Shown here: positions 18,726 to 28,270 of the stretch, one piece after another | How the letters are laid out: each line of letters opens with the position of its first letter | How positions within the stretch are numbered: position 1 is the first letter of the stretch | NCBI RefSeq assembly: GCF_000426645.1 | Contig: NZ_AUFT01000017.1 | Span: forward strand, 1-64,000 | Length of the DNA stretch: 64,000 nt | Source of the DNA: Nakamurella lactea DSM 19367 | Lineage (GTDB): Bacteria; Actinomycetota; Actinomycetes; Mycobacteriales; Nakamurellaceae | Reading direction: 5' to 3' | Translations under genes and position numbers: made by a program | Notes under the pieces: generated by a model | What the model saw: the letters and a program-made list of their open reading frames with translations, nothing else | What the model was told of the DNA's origin: nothing | Databases searched by the model: none

Positions 18726-20219
18726 ATGCGTCTTGCAGTGGTGGGCCTCAGCCTGGAAGCCAACACGTTCTCCAGCGTCCACGCGACGATTGAGGGGATG
18801 CGGAATCGCGGCGATATCCATCTCGGCCAGCAGATCACCGAGCACTACGCGGGTTCGACGTCGACGCTGGCCGGATTTCTCGACCCAGACGTGCCGGACG
18901 GGGTCGAATTGGTTCCCTTGGTCAGCTTTCGAGCCGGCGCGATGGGCACCTTCACCGCCGACACCTTTGCGGAAACCACCCGGGAGATCTGTCGTTCGCT
19001 GGCCGGCGAGAGCTGGGACGGTGTACTGCTCGGCCTGCACGGTGCCGCCGTCGCAGAGGACGTCGAGCATGCCGACGCCGAGATAGCCGTCCGGGTCCGG
19101 GCGACGGTCGGACCGGATGTGCCGATCGGCGTCGTGCTGGACATGCACGCCAACGTGGATCAGCAGTTGGTCGACGCCGTGGACGTCCTGCGGATCTACC
19201 AGACGAACCCGCACATCGACGCCAGCCGGCAGGCGCTCGAGTGCCGCGCCGGCGTCATCGCCATTGCCTCCGGACAGCCGCGGCCGGCCACGGTGCTCGA
19301 GCGGTTGCCGTTGGTGGTGAACATCCTGCGCCAGGGAACCCAGGATGAACCTATGGCGGAGATCCTCGCCCGATGCGCGAAGTGGGAATCCGAAGAGGGC
19401 ATGCTGGACGTCAGCGTGGCGGAGGGATTCCCGTACGCCGATGTCGAACAGATGGGCATGGCGGTGGTGGCCAGCCACCACGACGACGAGACGGTGGCTC
19501 GGGCAGCGGCCGCCGATGTTGCCGCAGCCATCTGGGCGGCGAGGGACCATCTGCAGGACAGCGCACCGAGTGTCGACGACGCGCTTGCCGCCGTCTGCGT
19601 CCACACCGGGCCTGGTCCGATCCTATTACTGGACGTCGGTGACAACGTCGGTGGCGGCAGTTGCGGCGACTCCACTGTTTTGCTGCAGGCCGCCCAGGAG
19701 CAGGGGGTCGGTGGTATCGCTTTCACCCTCTGGGATCCTGCCTGCGTGCGGGCGTTGGCCGACCAAGAGATCGGCGCCCGGGTGACGGCCACAGTTGGTG
19801 GGCGCAGCGCCGAACAGGATGGAACGCCGCAGACTGTCGAAGCGGTGATCACCGGACGATCCGACGGCGAGTTCACCGACTCCGGACCGACTCACGGCGG
19901 GTTCAGCCGGTTCAACGTCGGCCCAACAGTCGCGCTGCGGACCAGCATCGGCAACGCCGTGGTGGTGACCACCCATCCGCAGGGAAACACCTCGGCGGAA
20001 CTGCTGCGGATGGTCGGCGTCGAGCCGACCGAGTTCACCGCCATCGTGGGCAAGGGTGTCCACTCCCCGAAGGCAGGCTACGGCCGGATCTGCCCGACCA
20101 TGTTGATGGTGGATACGCCTGGCGTCACCCGGGCGTCGATCGACCAATTCAGCTACCGGCGCCGCCCGCGCCCGATGTACCCGTTCGAACCGGAAACGAC
20201 ATACCCACCGCACCACTGA
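18726..20219 (+). CDS. M81 family metallopeptidase (MlrC / microcystinase C-like), copy 1
   Basis: A 497-residue M81 protein (MlrC family; the characterised member hydrolyses linearised microcystin peptides). Likely metal and active-site positions recur in all four copies here: Glu11 in EANTFS, His105 in LHGAA, Asp139/His141 in DMHAN, and His163 in TNPHID. The C-terminal domain ends with GKGVHSPKAGY and YRRRPRPMYPFEPET. Closest in the window to the copy at 33370. There is no signal peptide, so it acts in the cytoplasm on imported substrate. First gene of an operon encoding a complete peptide importer, a TSUP permease and an IlvD-like dehydratase. The substrate is inferred to be an amide or peptide, not proven. 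Confidence 0.88.
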   Translation: MRLAVVGLSLEANTFSSVHATIEGMRNRGDIHLGQQITEHYAGSTSTLAGFLDPDVPDGVELVPLVSFRAGAMGTFTADTFAETTREICRSLAGESWDGVLLGLHGAAVAEDVEHADAEIAVRVRATVGPDVPIGVVLDMHANVDQQLVDAVDVLRIYQTNPHIDASRQALECRAGVIAIASGQPRPATVLERLPLVVNILRQGTQDEPMAEILARCAKWESEEGMLDVSVAEGFPYADVEQMGMAVVASHHDDETVARAAAADVAAAIWAARDHLQDSAPSVDDALAAVCVHTGPGPILLLDVGDNVGGGSCGDSTVLLQAAQEQGVGGIAFTLWDPACVRALADQEIGARVTATVGGRSAEQDGTPQTVEAVITGRSDGEFTDSGPTHGGFSRFNVGPTVALRTSIGNAVVVTTHPQGNTSAELLRMVGVEPTEFTAIVGKGVHSPKAGYGRICPTMLMVDTPGVTRASIDQFSYRRRPRPMYPFEPETTYPPHH

Positions 20220-20258
20220 CCCTGCGCACACCGCACAAACCTCCGTGAAGGGAAAGTC

Positions 20259-21920
20259 ATGAGCGAGTCGACTTCTCGCATGTCTGCCGCCGCCTGGGTG
20301 ATGAACAGACGGTCGCTGTTCCGGTACGGCGCCGCGGCCGGCGCGGTCGTATTCGGCCCGGCCCTGCTGGCCGCCTGTGGCACCGATGGCGCGGCAGGCG
20401 CCGAAAGCTCAGCGGCCACCGCGGCCGGAACGAGCGCCGCCGGGGCCGGCGACGCGACCAGCACGGGGCAGTCACAACGCGGCGGCACGCTGACCATCGG
20501 TGCCGACGCGGACCCGATCGGCCTCGATCCGCACACCACCACGGCGTTTTCGTCCTACGACTTCATTGCGCTGTTGTTCAACGGCCTGCTGAAGTGGAGC
20601 CCAAAGATGGAGATCGAACCGGACCTGGCTGCTTCGTACGAGACTCCTGACGACACGACGTACATCTTCAAGCTGCGCGACGACGTCAAGTTCCATAACG
20701 GACAGGCCCTGACCGCCGACGACGTCAAGTACACCTTCGACTTCATCTTCGACGAGAAGAACGCCAGCTCGCATGCTTCGATTTACGCGACGGTGAAAAA
20801 GGTAACCGTGGTCGACGAACTCACCGTGAAATTCGAACTGAAGACGCCGGATGCCGCGTTCCTTGCCTACCTGGCCTCGCCGGCGATCGGGTCGATCGTG
20901 CCCAAGGGAGTTGCCGGGCAGGACACCAAACCCGTGGGGTCCGGCCCGTTCAAATTCGACTCCTACACCCCCAACCAAAAATTCACCCTCACCACTTTCG
21001 ACAGCTACTTCGAGAAGGACCTGCCGCTGCTGGACACCGTCGTGTTCACGTTCTTCAAGGATCAGTCCTCGATCACCTCGGCGCTGCGATCCAAAGCCAT
21101 CGATATGACGTGGCTGAAGGATCCGAAGGTCGCCGCACAGATCGTCAAATCCGCACCGGAGCTGGTATCGGCGCCCGGGCAGACGTCACGGACCTTCCCG
21201 ATCTGGATCAACCAGTCCAAGGCACCGTTCGACGACGTCCAGGTCCGTCGGGCGCTGAGTCTGGCGACCGACCGGAATGTCTGCGTGCAAACGGTTCTCG
21301 CCGGATCCGGCAAGGTCGGTGCGATGATCCCGGAGAGCCAGGTGGGCGGCTACGACGGCACGACCGAACTCCCTTACTACCAGCGCGATGTGGCGCAGGC
21401 GAAGAAGTTGCTAGCCGATGCCGGCCATCCGGACGGGATCGACCTCGGCGACTACATCGTGGTGGCGGCCAATGACCTCGACGTGCAATGTTCGCAGATC
21501 CTGCAGCAACAGTGGGCCGAGGCCGGCATCACGGTAGCGCTCAAGCCGATCGAAACCGCTCCACTGCTGGAGATGTGGTCCAGCGGCGACTACGGGCTGC
21601 TGTCGGTCGCGCTGTCGTGGTCCCCTGACCCTGATGCGATCTGCGACCGGTTGCGGAGCACCAGCACCTACGGCAAGGCGATGGGACAGACCGACACCGC
21701 CTACGACGAGCTGGCAGACAAGGCCCGCGCCGAGCTGGACAACACCAAGCGGGCTGCCCTGTACCAGGATCTGCAGAAGATGGTTGCCGACCAGGTGTAC
21801 TGCCTGCAGATCTACCAATATCCGCTGCGCTGGGAGATGTGGTGGAACTACATCCACGACTATGTGGCGCTGCCGGCGAACAGCCGGACCTATGTGCGCA
21901 GCACCTGGCGGGATCAGTAG
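20259..21920 (+). CDS. ABC transporter substrate-binding lipoprotein, dipeptide/oligopeptide type (SBP family 5), system 1
   Basis: A 553-residue extracellular solute-binding protein. The leader has a twin-Arg-like motif (NRRSLFRYGAAAG) and lipobox LLAAC, so it is probably a Tat-exported or Sec-exported lipoprotein. Family hallmarks include GGTLTIGADADPIGLDPH, an FNGLLKW segment, FKLRDDVKFHNGQALTADDV and VRRALSLATDR. It captures peptides or similar amphiphilic ligands and delivers them to the permeases directly downstream (4-nt gap). It follows the M81 gene by 39 nt, with GTGAAGGGAAAG before the ATG. Confidence 0.9.
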   Translation: MSESTSRMSAAAWVMNRRSLFRYGAAAGAVVFGPALLAACGTDGAAGAESSAATAAGTSAAGAGDATSTGQSQRGGTLTIGADADPIGLDPHTTTAFSSYDFIALLFNGLLKWSPKMEIEPDLAASYETPDDTTYIFKLRDDVKFHNGQALTADDVKYTFDFIFDEKNASSHASIYATVKKVTVVDELTVKFELKTPDAAFLAYLASPAIGSIVPKGVAGQDTKPVGSGPFKFDSYTPNQKFTLTTFDSYFEKDLPLLDTVVFTFFKDQSSITSALRSKAIDMTWLKDPKVAAQIVKSAPELVSAPGQTSRTFPIWINQSKAPFDDVQVRRALSLATDRNVCVQTVLAGSGKVGAMIPESQVGGYDGTTELPYYQRDVAQAKKLLADAGHPDGIDLGDYIVVAANDLDVQCSQILQQQWAEAGITVALKPIETAPLLEMWSSGDYGLLSVALSWSPDPDAICDRLRSTSTYGKAMGQTDTAYDELADKARAELDNTKRAALYQDLQKMVADQVYCLQIYQYPLRWEMWWNYIHDYVALPANSRTYVRSTWRDQ

Positions 21921-21923
21921 GCG

Positions 21924-22871
21924 ATGCGTCGTCTGGTTCTGGTCCGGCTGGCGTGGGCGATCCCGATCCTCTTCGGAGTGTCGATCGTCTCGTTCCTGTT
22001 GGTTCGTGCTCTGCCCGGCGATTTCGCAGAGCAGGTGGCCGGCACCATGCCGGGTGCCACTCCGGAGATGCTCGATCAACAACGGAAGAACCTCGGCCTG
22101 GACGGCCCGATCTGGCAGCAGTACTGGAGTTGGCTGACCAGTGCCTTCGGAGGCGACCTCGGCACCTCGTTCGCCACGAATCGACCGGTCACCACCGAGC
22201 TGTTCGGCCGATTGGCGGTAACTGCGGAGCTCACCTTGATTGCGGCGATCCTGGCGTTGCTGCTCGGCGGCACCACCGGCCTGATCTCAGCCCGGCTGCG
22301 CGGCAAGGCCGAGTGGATAGTCCGCGGCCTCAACGGTTTTCTGGTCGCCGTGCCGAACTTTGTGGTGGCCACGCTGATCGTCCTGCTGGCCGGGCTGTAC
22401 CTGCCCCAGCTATCGGTGTTCGGGTTCACACCGATCTCAGAGGATCTGCTGGCGAACATCGGCAGCCTCCTGTTGCCGGCGTTGTCCCTGGCGCTGGCCA
22501 TCTCCGCGACCATCTCCGAGAACACCAGGGCCGCGGTGCTGGAGGTATCCAGCCAGGACTTCGTGATGGTCGCGAGGGCGAAAGGGTTGCGGCGAGGAAA
22601 CATCCTGCGCCGCTACCTGATCAAGAACTCGATGACGCCGGTGATCACCGTCGCTGGTCTGGAGTACGCCTCGCTGCTGGGCGGCAGCATCGTTGTCGAA
22701 TCCATCTTCAACATCCCGGGTATGGGGCAGTTGTTGTTCGATTCGGTCACCAGCCGGGATTACCCGGTGATCCAGGGCATCGTGCTGCTCGTTGCCGTCG
22801 TGGTCGTGCTGGTGAACGTCGCGGTCGACATCGCCTACGCCCGGGTGGATGCGCGGGTGAGCTATGAGTGA
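21924..22871 (+). CDS. ABC transporter permease, DppB/OppB type, system 1
   Basis: A 315-residue membrane protein with about six transmembrane helices. It has the DppB N-terminal pattern (RLAWAIPILFGVSIVSFLLV followed by ALPGD) and the EAA-type loop near VMVARAKGLRRGNILRRYL that contacts the ATPases. It forms the import channel with the DppC-type permease, whose start overlaps by 8 nt. Translational coupling within the operon is likely. Confidence 0.92.
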   Translation: MRRLVLVRLAWAIPILFGVSIVSFLLVRALPGDFAEQVAGTMPGATPEMLDQQRKNLGLDGPIWQQYWSWLTSAFGGDLGTSFATNRPVTTELFGRLAVTAELTLIAAILALLLGGTTGLISARLRGKAEWIVRGLNGFLVAVPNFVVATLIVLLAGLYLPQLSVFGFTPISEDLLANIGSLLLPALSLALAISATISENTRAAVLEVSSQDFVMVARAKGLRRGNILRRYLIKNSMTPVITVAGLEYASLLGGSIVVESIFNIPGMGQLLFDSVTSRDYPVIQGIVLLVAVVVVLVNVAVDIAYARVDARVSYE

Positions 22872-23727
22872 CATCGTCGGTACCCCACTCGCTGTTCCGG
22901 TTCCTGTGGCCCGCCGTCGCCGCGGCGGTCGCGGACTACTGATCCTCGGGTCGGTCATGGCGTTCGTCCTGCTGGCCATCGTCGTGGCCGGCCCGTGGCT
23001 GGCGCCGTACCCGGCCGAGCTGACCAGCCCCCAATCGCTGGCGGGCCCGAGCGCCGAGCATCTGCTCGGCACCGACTCGATCGGCCGGGATGTGTTGAGC
23101 CGCATGATCATCGGCGGCCGGGCGACCCTGTCCATCACGGTCATAGCAGTCGTTCTGGCGCTACTGATCGGCGCGATCCTCGGATTGCTCGCCGGCTACC
23201 TCGGCGGTGCAGTCGATCAGGCGATCATGCGGGTGCTGGACGTGTTGTTCGCCTTCCCCGCCTTCCTGCTGGCCGTCGCCGTCGTCGCGGCCCTCGGGCC
23301 GACCATCCCGAACCTGATATTGACCATCGCGATCGTGTACACCCCCAGCATGGCCAGGGTGGTCCGCGGGCCGGTGCTGTCGGTGAAACGCTGGGACCAC
23401 GTCGAGGCGGCCCGTAGTGTCGGGCTCTCCGAGTTCCGGATCGCGACGCGGCACATCCTGCCGATGGTGGTCTCACCGATCCTGGTGGAGACCAGCCTGA
23501 TGCTCTCCAGAGCGATCTTTACGATCACCGCGCTGTCGTTCCTCGGCCTCGGCCCGCCCCCGCCCGACCCGAACTGGGGTGGGGAACTGTCCAGCGGTCG
23601 GCAGTTCATGGAACTCGCACCGATGAACGTGATCGCGCCGGCCGCGGCGATCGTCTTCGCCACCCTCACCTTCATCGTGCTCGCCAACGGGCTGCGGGAC
23701 CGGTTTGACGTTGCGGGGCAACGATGA
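22864..23727 (+). CDS. ABC transporter permease, DppC/OppC type, system 1
   Basis: A 287-residue permease with a cytoplasmic Arg-rich N-terminus (ARRRRGGRG), a first helix, the HLLGTDSIGRDVLSRMIIGG motif typical of DppC, and an EAA loop (HVEAARSVGLSEFRIATRHILP). It ends in LANGLRDRFD. It overlaps the DppB-type gene and the following ATPase gene (ATGA, 4 nt). It is the second channel subunit of the first importer. Confidence 0.92.
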   Translation: MSDIVGTPLAVPVPVARRRRGGRGLLILGSVMAFVLLAIVVAGPWLAPYPAELTSPQSLAGPSAEHLLGTDSIGRDVLSRMIIGGRATLSITVIAVVLALLIGAILGLLAGYLGGAVDQAIMRVLDVLFAFPAFLLAVAVVAALGPTIPNLILTIAIVYTPSMARVVRGPVLSVKRWDHVEAARSVGLSEFRIATRHILPMVVSPILVETSLMLSRAIFTITALSFLGLGPPPPDPNWGGELSSGRQFMELAPMNVIAPAAAIVFATLTFIVLANGLRDRFDVAGQR

Positions 23728-24584
23728 TGTCCGGCGATCCGGTCCTGCCGAAGGATGATGCTCCCGTGGAGGGCGAGGCCGCTGCCCTGCTCCGGGTTCG
23801 CGGCTTGACAGCCACCTTCGAGGGCCACGGCCACAGGGTGCCCGCCCTGCGCGGCATCGACTTCGAAGTCGGCCGGGCCGAATCGGTCGGCTTCGTCGGC
23901 GAGTCCGGCAGTGGCAAGAGCGTCACCGCTCGCAGCGTGCTCGGACTGGAGCCTGAGGGATCCACCATCGAACGGACCGGGTCGGTGCTGTTCAATGGCC
24001 GAGAGCTGCTGGGGTTGTCGGACAAACAGATGCAGGACATCCGCGGCCGACAGGTCGGCATGGTGTTCCAGGATCCGATGACCTCGCTGAACCCGGTGCT
24101 GACGATCGGCGACCAGATCGACGACATGCTGCGGCGGCACCGAGGATGGTCCCGGAGAGCCGCGCGAAGCCGGACCGTTGAGTTGCTCGACCTGGTGGGC
24201 ATTCGTGAGCCGGCGCAGCGGGCCAACGACCACCCGCACCAGTTCTCCGGGGGCATGCGGCAACGGGTGTTGATTGCCGTCGCCGTGTCCTGCGAACCGG
24301 AACTGCTGATCGCCGACGAACCCACCACCGCGCTGGATGTCACCGTGCAGGCGCAGATCCTGCGGCTGCTGATCCGGCTGCGGGAAGAACTGGGCATGTC
24401 GTTGATGCTCATCACCCACGACTTCGGCGTGATCGCCGGAATGGTCGACCGGGTCTACGTGATGTACCGCGGCGAGGTGGTGGAATCCGGCAGCGTCGAT
24501 GCGATCATGCATTCGCCTCGCGAGGACTACACCAAGGCGTTGATCCAAGCGGTCCCACGGATCGAACTGCCGGAGGGAACCTGA
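23724..24584 (+). CDS. ABC transporter ATPase, DppD/OppD type, system 1 (short C-terminus)
   Basis: A 286-residue nucleotide-binding subunit. Walker A is GESGSGKS, the signature is FSGGMRQR, Walker B is LLIADEPTTALD, and the switch His is in LITHDFG. It ends shortly after the ABC core (ALIQAVPRIELPEGT). It lacks the Cys-rich C-terminal oligopeptide-transporter extension that the system-2 counterpart (37004) retains. ATP hydrolysis with the DppF-type partner drives import. It overlaps both neighbours by 1-4 nt. Confidence 0.92.
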   Translation: MMSGDPVLPKDDAPVEGEAAALLRVRGLTATFEGHGHRVPALRGIDFEVGRAESVGFVGESGSGKSVTARSVLGLEPEGSTIERTGSVLFNGRELLGLSDKQMQDIRGRQVGMVFQDPMTSLNPVLTIGDQIDDMLRRHRGWSRRAARSRTVELLDLVGIREPAQRANDHPHQFSGGMRQRVLIAVAVSCEPELLIADEPTTALDVTVQAQILRLLIRLREELGMSLMLITHDFGVIAGMVDRVYVMYRGEVVESGSVDAIMHSPREDYTKALIQAVPRIELPEGT

Positions 24585-25612
24585 TGTCCGTGCCGATCTC
24601 CCAGCAGCATCGCGTTCCCCCCGTCGAAGCCGGGCAGTCCGATAGCGAGCCGGTCCTGATGGTGCGCGACCTCGGAGTGACCTTTCCGGCGCGCAGGGGG
24701 CATTCGGCCGTCGCCGCGGTCGACGTGGTGGACCTGGACATCCCTGCTGGGACGACGCTGGGTCTGGTCGGCGAGTCGGGTTCGGGCAAGACGACGACCG
24801 GCCGGGCGATCCTGCAGCTGCTGCCGTCGAGCGGATCGGTGCGGTTGCTCGGTCGTGAGCTCGGGGGGATGCGCCCGGGCGAACTGCGTGGCATGCGGCG
24901 ACATATGCAGTTCGTGCTGCAGAACCCGTACTCCAGCCTGCATCCCCGGATGACGGTGGAGGGGATCCTGGCCGAACCACTGCGGGTGCACAGGACGGTT
25001 CCGGCGAGCGGGATCGACGCCAGGGTTGACGAATTACTGGACCTGGTCGGCCTGGATGCCGAGGTCCGGCGCCGCTATCCGCACGAGTTCTCCGGCGGCC
25101 AGCGTCAGCGGATCGTCATCGCCCGGGCGCTGGCTGTTGACCCGGACTTCGTTGTCTGTGACGAGCCGGTTTCGGCACTCGACGTCCGGATCCAGGCACA
25201 GATCGTCGAGCTGCTCACCTCGCTGCAGCAGCGGCTGGGCGTGTCGTACCTGTTCATCGCGCACGATCTGGCTGTCGTACAACAGATCGCCGATCGGGTC
25301 GCGGTGATGTACGCCGGCCGGATCGTCGAGCTCGGCGACGTGGCCGACGTTTACGCCCGGCCGCGGCATCCGTACACCAGGATCCTGCTGGATGCGGTGC
25401 CGGTGCCCGATCCAGACGTGCAGCGTGCTCGGTTGGCGGCGCCACCGGTGCAGGCAGATCTGCGGTCGGCACCTGAACCGGAGGGCGAATGCGTATTCGG
25501 TCGGAACCACCGGGAAGACGGCTCGCCGGAGTGGCACTTGTTCGACGGTGGCCACGGAGCGAGTTGCCGTTACTGGCCGGCAGGCGTCCGCCCCGACGAC
25601 ACGCGGGCGTGA
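24584..25612 (+). CDS. ABC transporter ATPase, DppF/OppF type, system 1
   Basis: A 342-residue nucleotide-binding subunit with Walker A GESGSGKTT, signature FSGGQRQR, Walker B FVVCDEPVSALD and FIAHDLA. The C-terminal region keeps Cys residues (GECVFGRN; ASCRYWPAG). It begins on the last base of the DppD-type stop (TGATG) and completes the first importer. The following TSUP gene begins 22 nt downstream. Confidence 0.92.
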   Translation: MSVPISQQHRVPPVEAGQSDSEPVLMVRDLGVTFPARRGHSAVAAVDVVDLDIPAGTTLGLVGESGSGKTTTGRAILQLLPSSGSVRLLGRELGGMRPGELRGMRRHMQFVLQNPYSSLHPRMTVEGILAEPLRVHRTVPASGIDARVDELLDLVGLDAEVRRRYPHEFSGGQRQRIVIARALAVDPDFVVCDEPVSALDVRIQAQIVELLTSLQQRLGVSYLFIAHDLAVVQQIADRVAVMYAGRIVELGDVADVYARPRHPYTRILLDAVPVPDPDVQRARLAAPPVQADLRSAPEPEGECVFGRNHREDGSPEWHLFDGGHGASCRYWPAGVRPDDTRA

Positions 25613-25634
25613 GCGATGCTCACGAGCCCCTCTC

Positions 25635-26351
25635 ATGACGTTGATCGTGATCGGCGCCTGTGTGATCGCCGGTGCGATCGTGGTCCGGTTGACGGGACTG
25701 GGTTTCGCGCTGGTGGCCTCGCCGCTGCTGGTGCTGTTGCTCGGACCTTTCCAGGGTGTCCTGCTGTGCAACCTGCTCAGTCTGATCACCGCGCTGGCAA
25801 TGGTAGCCACCCACTGGAAGCGGATCGAGTGGCGCCGGGCCGCCGAACTCTCGCTGCCGGCGCTGGTGGTGGTGCCGGCAGGGGCTCTGCTGGCCCGTGG
25901 ACTGCCGCAGGCTGCCCTATCGCTTTTGATCGGGGTGTTGCTGCTGGTCGCCATCCTGCTGGTGCTCCGGACCGCGCCGCCGCGGATCCTGGCCGGCCGT
26001 CTCGGGGCCCTTCCCGCGGGGGTCCTCTCGGCGACGCTGAACGTGCTCGCCGGGGTTGGTGGCCCGGCGTTGGCCTTGTACGGCCTGGCGCAACGTTGGA
26101 CCGGACCAGGGTTCGTTGCCACCGTGCCTGTCTGTGCGATCGTGATGAACGCGTTGTCGCTGGGGTTCAAGGGTTTCCCCTCACTGCCGTGGACAGACCT
26201 GGTGGTCGCCATCGGTGCGCTGCTGATCGGGACGGTGGCCGGCGAATTCATCGTCCGGCGCTGGTCTGGTGCCAATCTCCGTTGGATGTTGATCGCGCTC
26301 ACCGCGGTGGGTGCGGTGGCGGCGATCGTCAAGGGGCTTCTGGCCCGGTGA
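25635..26351 (+). CDS. TSUP family (TauE/SafE-like) membrane transporter
   Basis: A 238-residue polytopic membrane protein with about seven to eight hydrophobic helices. It shows the duplicated TSUP pattern: GFALVASPLLVLLLGP in the first half, then GVLSATLNVLAGVGGPALALYG in the second. Family members move sulfite, sulfonates or small carboxylates, often outward. In this operon it may export an anionic by-product of catabolism or import a small organic acid; the sequence does not say which. The ATG at 25635 lacks a strong ribosome-binding site and may depend on coupling to the gene before. Confidence 0.8.
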   Translation: MTLIVIGACVIAGAIVVRLTGLGFALVASPLLVLLLGPFQGVLLCNLLSLITALAMVATHWKRIEWRRAAELSLPALVVVPAGALLARGLPQAALSLLIGVLLLVAILLVLRTAPPRILAGRLGALPAGVLSATLNVLAGVGGPALALYGLAQRWTGPGFVATVPVCAIVMNALSLGFKGFPSLPWTDLVVAIGALLIGTVAGEFIVRRWSGANLRWMLIALTAVGAVAAIVKGLLAR

Positions 26352-26436
26352 CGTCGGCGGCCCAGCCGGAGACCGCTGGCCGCGATGTCGGAGCACCGTC
26401 GAGAACGGTGAAGGTGCACAAAGAACGGAGTCTGCC

Positions 26437-28215
26437 ATGATCGTTCAGCCCACTGAAGACCACGCCGAGATCCTGCCGGACGTCGATAACAGGCTCGCCA
26501 GCCAGCGGACCAGGACGGTGAGTTTCGAGGGCGATGCGCTGCGGTTGTCCATGGACTGGTCGGTGGGAGACCTGTCTTTGCCGCAGATCTTGGTGGAAAC
26601 AACTGCGGGCTCGTCGCACCCGAGTTCCTACCACCTAGGGGAGTTGGCTGACGAGATCGGCAAGGGCGTGCTGCAGGCCGGTGGCAAGCCCGCCGACTAC
26701 ACCACCACCGATATCTGCGACGGCATCGCGCAGGCTCACAGCGGGATGAACTTCCCGCTGGCGTCGCGTGAATTCATCGCGGACATGGTGGAGATCCATG
26801 CCAGGGCGACACCGTTCGATGCGGTCGTCACGTCCTCGTCCGGGGACAAGGCGGGACCCGCGCACCTGATCGCTCTCGCCCGTCTTGACCTGCCGGCAAT
26901 CCACGTCCCCGGCGGGGCGATGGCCTCTGGGCCGCAGCTGCGGTCCAACGAGGAACTGTGGAACATGAGCGTCGAGGTCACCAGGGGCACCCTGCCGAGG
27001 GAAGAATTCCTGGCCTTCCAGCGATTCGCCTGTCCGGGTTGCGGAGCCTGCCAATACATGGGCACGGCCGCCACTATGCAGGTGATGGCCGAGGCCCTCG
27101 GCATGGCACTGCCGTGGTCGGCGTTGGTACCGGCGACCATGGCCGAACTCCGGCGGGCGGCCAGGGCAGCAGGCATCGGTGTGATGGCGCTGCTGAAAGC
27201 GGGGATCACGGCGAGGACGGTGCTCACCCGAGAAGCCTTCGAGAACGCGATCATGGTGCATGCGGCCATCGGCGGTTCGCTGAACGGGGTGATGCACCTG
27301 ATCGCCATTGCCCGGGAAGCGGGCATCGAGCTGACCGCCGAAGACTTCCACCGCATCCACCGGAGCACTCCGGTACTGGTGGATGCAAAGACCGCGGGCC
27401 GCTACCCGACCGAACTGTTCTGGTACGCCGGGGGAGTCCCGCAACTGATGACGCAACTCGCAGACCGCCTGCACCTGGACGCGATCACCGTCAGCGGTCG
27501 CACCGTTGGTGAGAACCTGGAACGGCTCTCCGGATCACAGTTGCAGCGCCAGGCCGCCCTGTTCCTGGGGAACTACCACGTCCAGGCCCGACAAGTGATC
27601 CATTCAGCGGGGGAGCCGGTGTACGCCAGCGGATCCACCGTTCTGTTGACCGGGAACCTCGCGGAGGGTGCGCTGGTCAAATCCCATGCAGTTGCCGAGA
27701 ACATGCAGCGACATGTCGGTCCGGCCAAAGTATTCGACACCGAACCCGACGCCGTCGACGCGGTGGTGTCCGGCCGGGTCGACGCCGGTGACGTGATCGT
27801 GGTGCGCTACCAGGGTCCGAAGGCCACGGGGATGCCGGAGCTGTTCTTCCTGTCGGAGCTGGTGGCCGCTGATCCGGGCCTGGGTGCCACCACCGCGTTG
27901 GTCACCGACGGCCGGTTCTCCGGGGCGAGTCGCGGACCCTGCGTGGGCTACGCCTACCCGGAGGCGCTGGACGGCGGTCCGCTCGCGTTCGTCGTCGATG
28001 GCGATCTCATCGAGATCGACATCGGCGCCGGCGGTCTCGATCTGGTCGGGATCGCAGGCGTGCAGGCGGATGCGGTCGCCATTGGTCGGGAACTCGACGC
28101 ACGACGCGCGCGTTGGCAGCCCCCCAGACCGGCCCACACAGGCGCACTGGCTCAGTACTCCGCGTTGTGCCTACCGGCTTTGCTGGGCGCCGGATTGTCC
28201 ACCGGAATGCCATGA
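26437..28215 (+). CDS. IlvD/Edd-family dehydratase with two canonical cluster cysteines missing
   Basis: A 592-residue protein with full-length similarity to dihydroxy-acid / sugar-acid dehydratases: SDG-like ICDGIAQAHSGM, NEELWNM, and the C-terminal GRFSG Ser motif with GYAYPEA. The usual TPCN is HPSS here (61-64), and the usual GCDK is SGDK (135-138). Two of the three Fe-S ligands are therefore absent, while the Mg-site Asp137/Lys138 are kept. The third region is CPGCGAC (Cys199, 202, 205), an unusual CxxCxxC. It may dehydrate a different hydroxy acid, use a rearranged cluster, or have a new role. The ATG at 26437 follows CGGAG. Last gene of the first importer operon. Not a housekeeping ilvD. 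Confidence 0.8.
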   Translation: MIVQPTEDHAEILPDVDNRLASQRTRTVSFEGDALRLSMDWSVGDLSLPQILVETTAGSSHPSSYHLGELADEIGKGVLQAGGKPADYTTTDICDGIAQAHSGMNFPLASREFIADMVEIHARATPFDAVVTSSSGDKAGPAHLIALARLDLPAIHVPGGAMASGPQLRSNEELWNMSVEVTRGTLPREEFLAFQRFACPGCGACQYMGTAATMQVMAEALGMALPWSALVPATMAELRRAARAAGIGVMALLKAGITARTVLTREAFENAIMVHAAIGGSLNGVMHLIAIAREAGIELTAEDFHRIHRSTPVLVDAKTAGRYPTELFWYAGGVPQLMTQLADRLHLDAITVSGRTVGENLERLSGSQLQRQAALFLGNYHVQARQVIHSAGEPVYASGSTVLLTGNLAEGALVKSHAVAENMQRHVGPAKVFDTEPDAVDAVVSGRVDAGDVIVVRYQGPKATGMPELFFLSELVAADPGLGATTALVTDGRFSGASRGPCVGYAYPEALDGGPLAFVVDGDLIEIDIGAGGLDLVGIAGVQADAVAIGRELDARRARWQPPRPAHTGALAQYSALCLPALLGAGLSTGMP

Positions 28216-28270
28216 CCACCGAGTCCTGCCGTCGGGTGGCGCCAACCTTCGATGGCCGTCGGGCGAGGCG

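Noticed and set aside
26437-28215. Housekeeping ilvD (branched-chain amino acid synthesis)
   Set aside because: Two canonical cluster cysteines are absent and the gene is the last of a catabolic importer operon with no other ilv genes.
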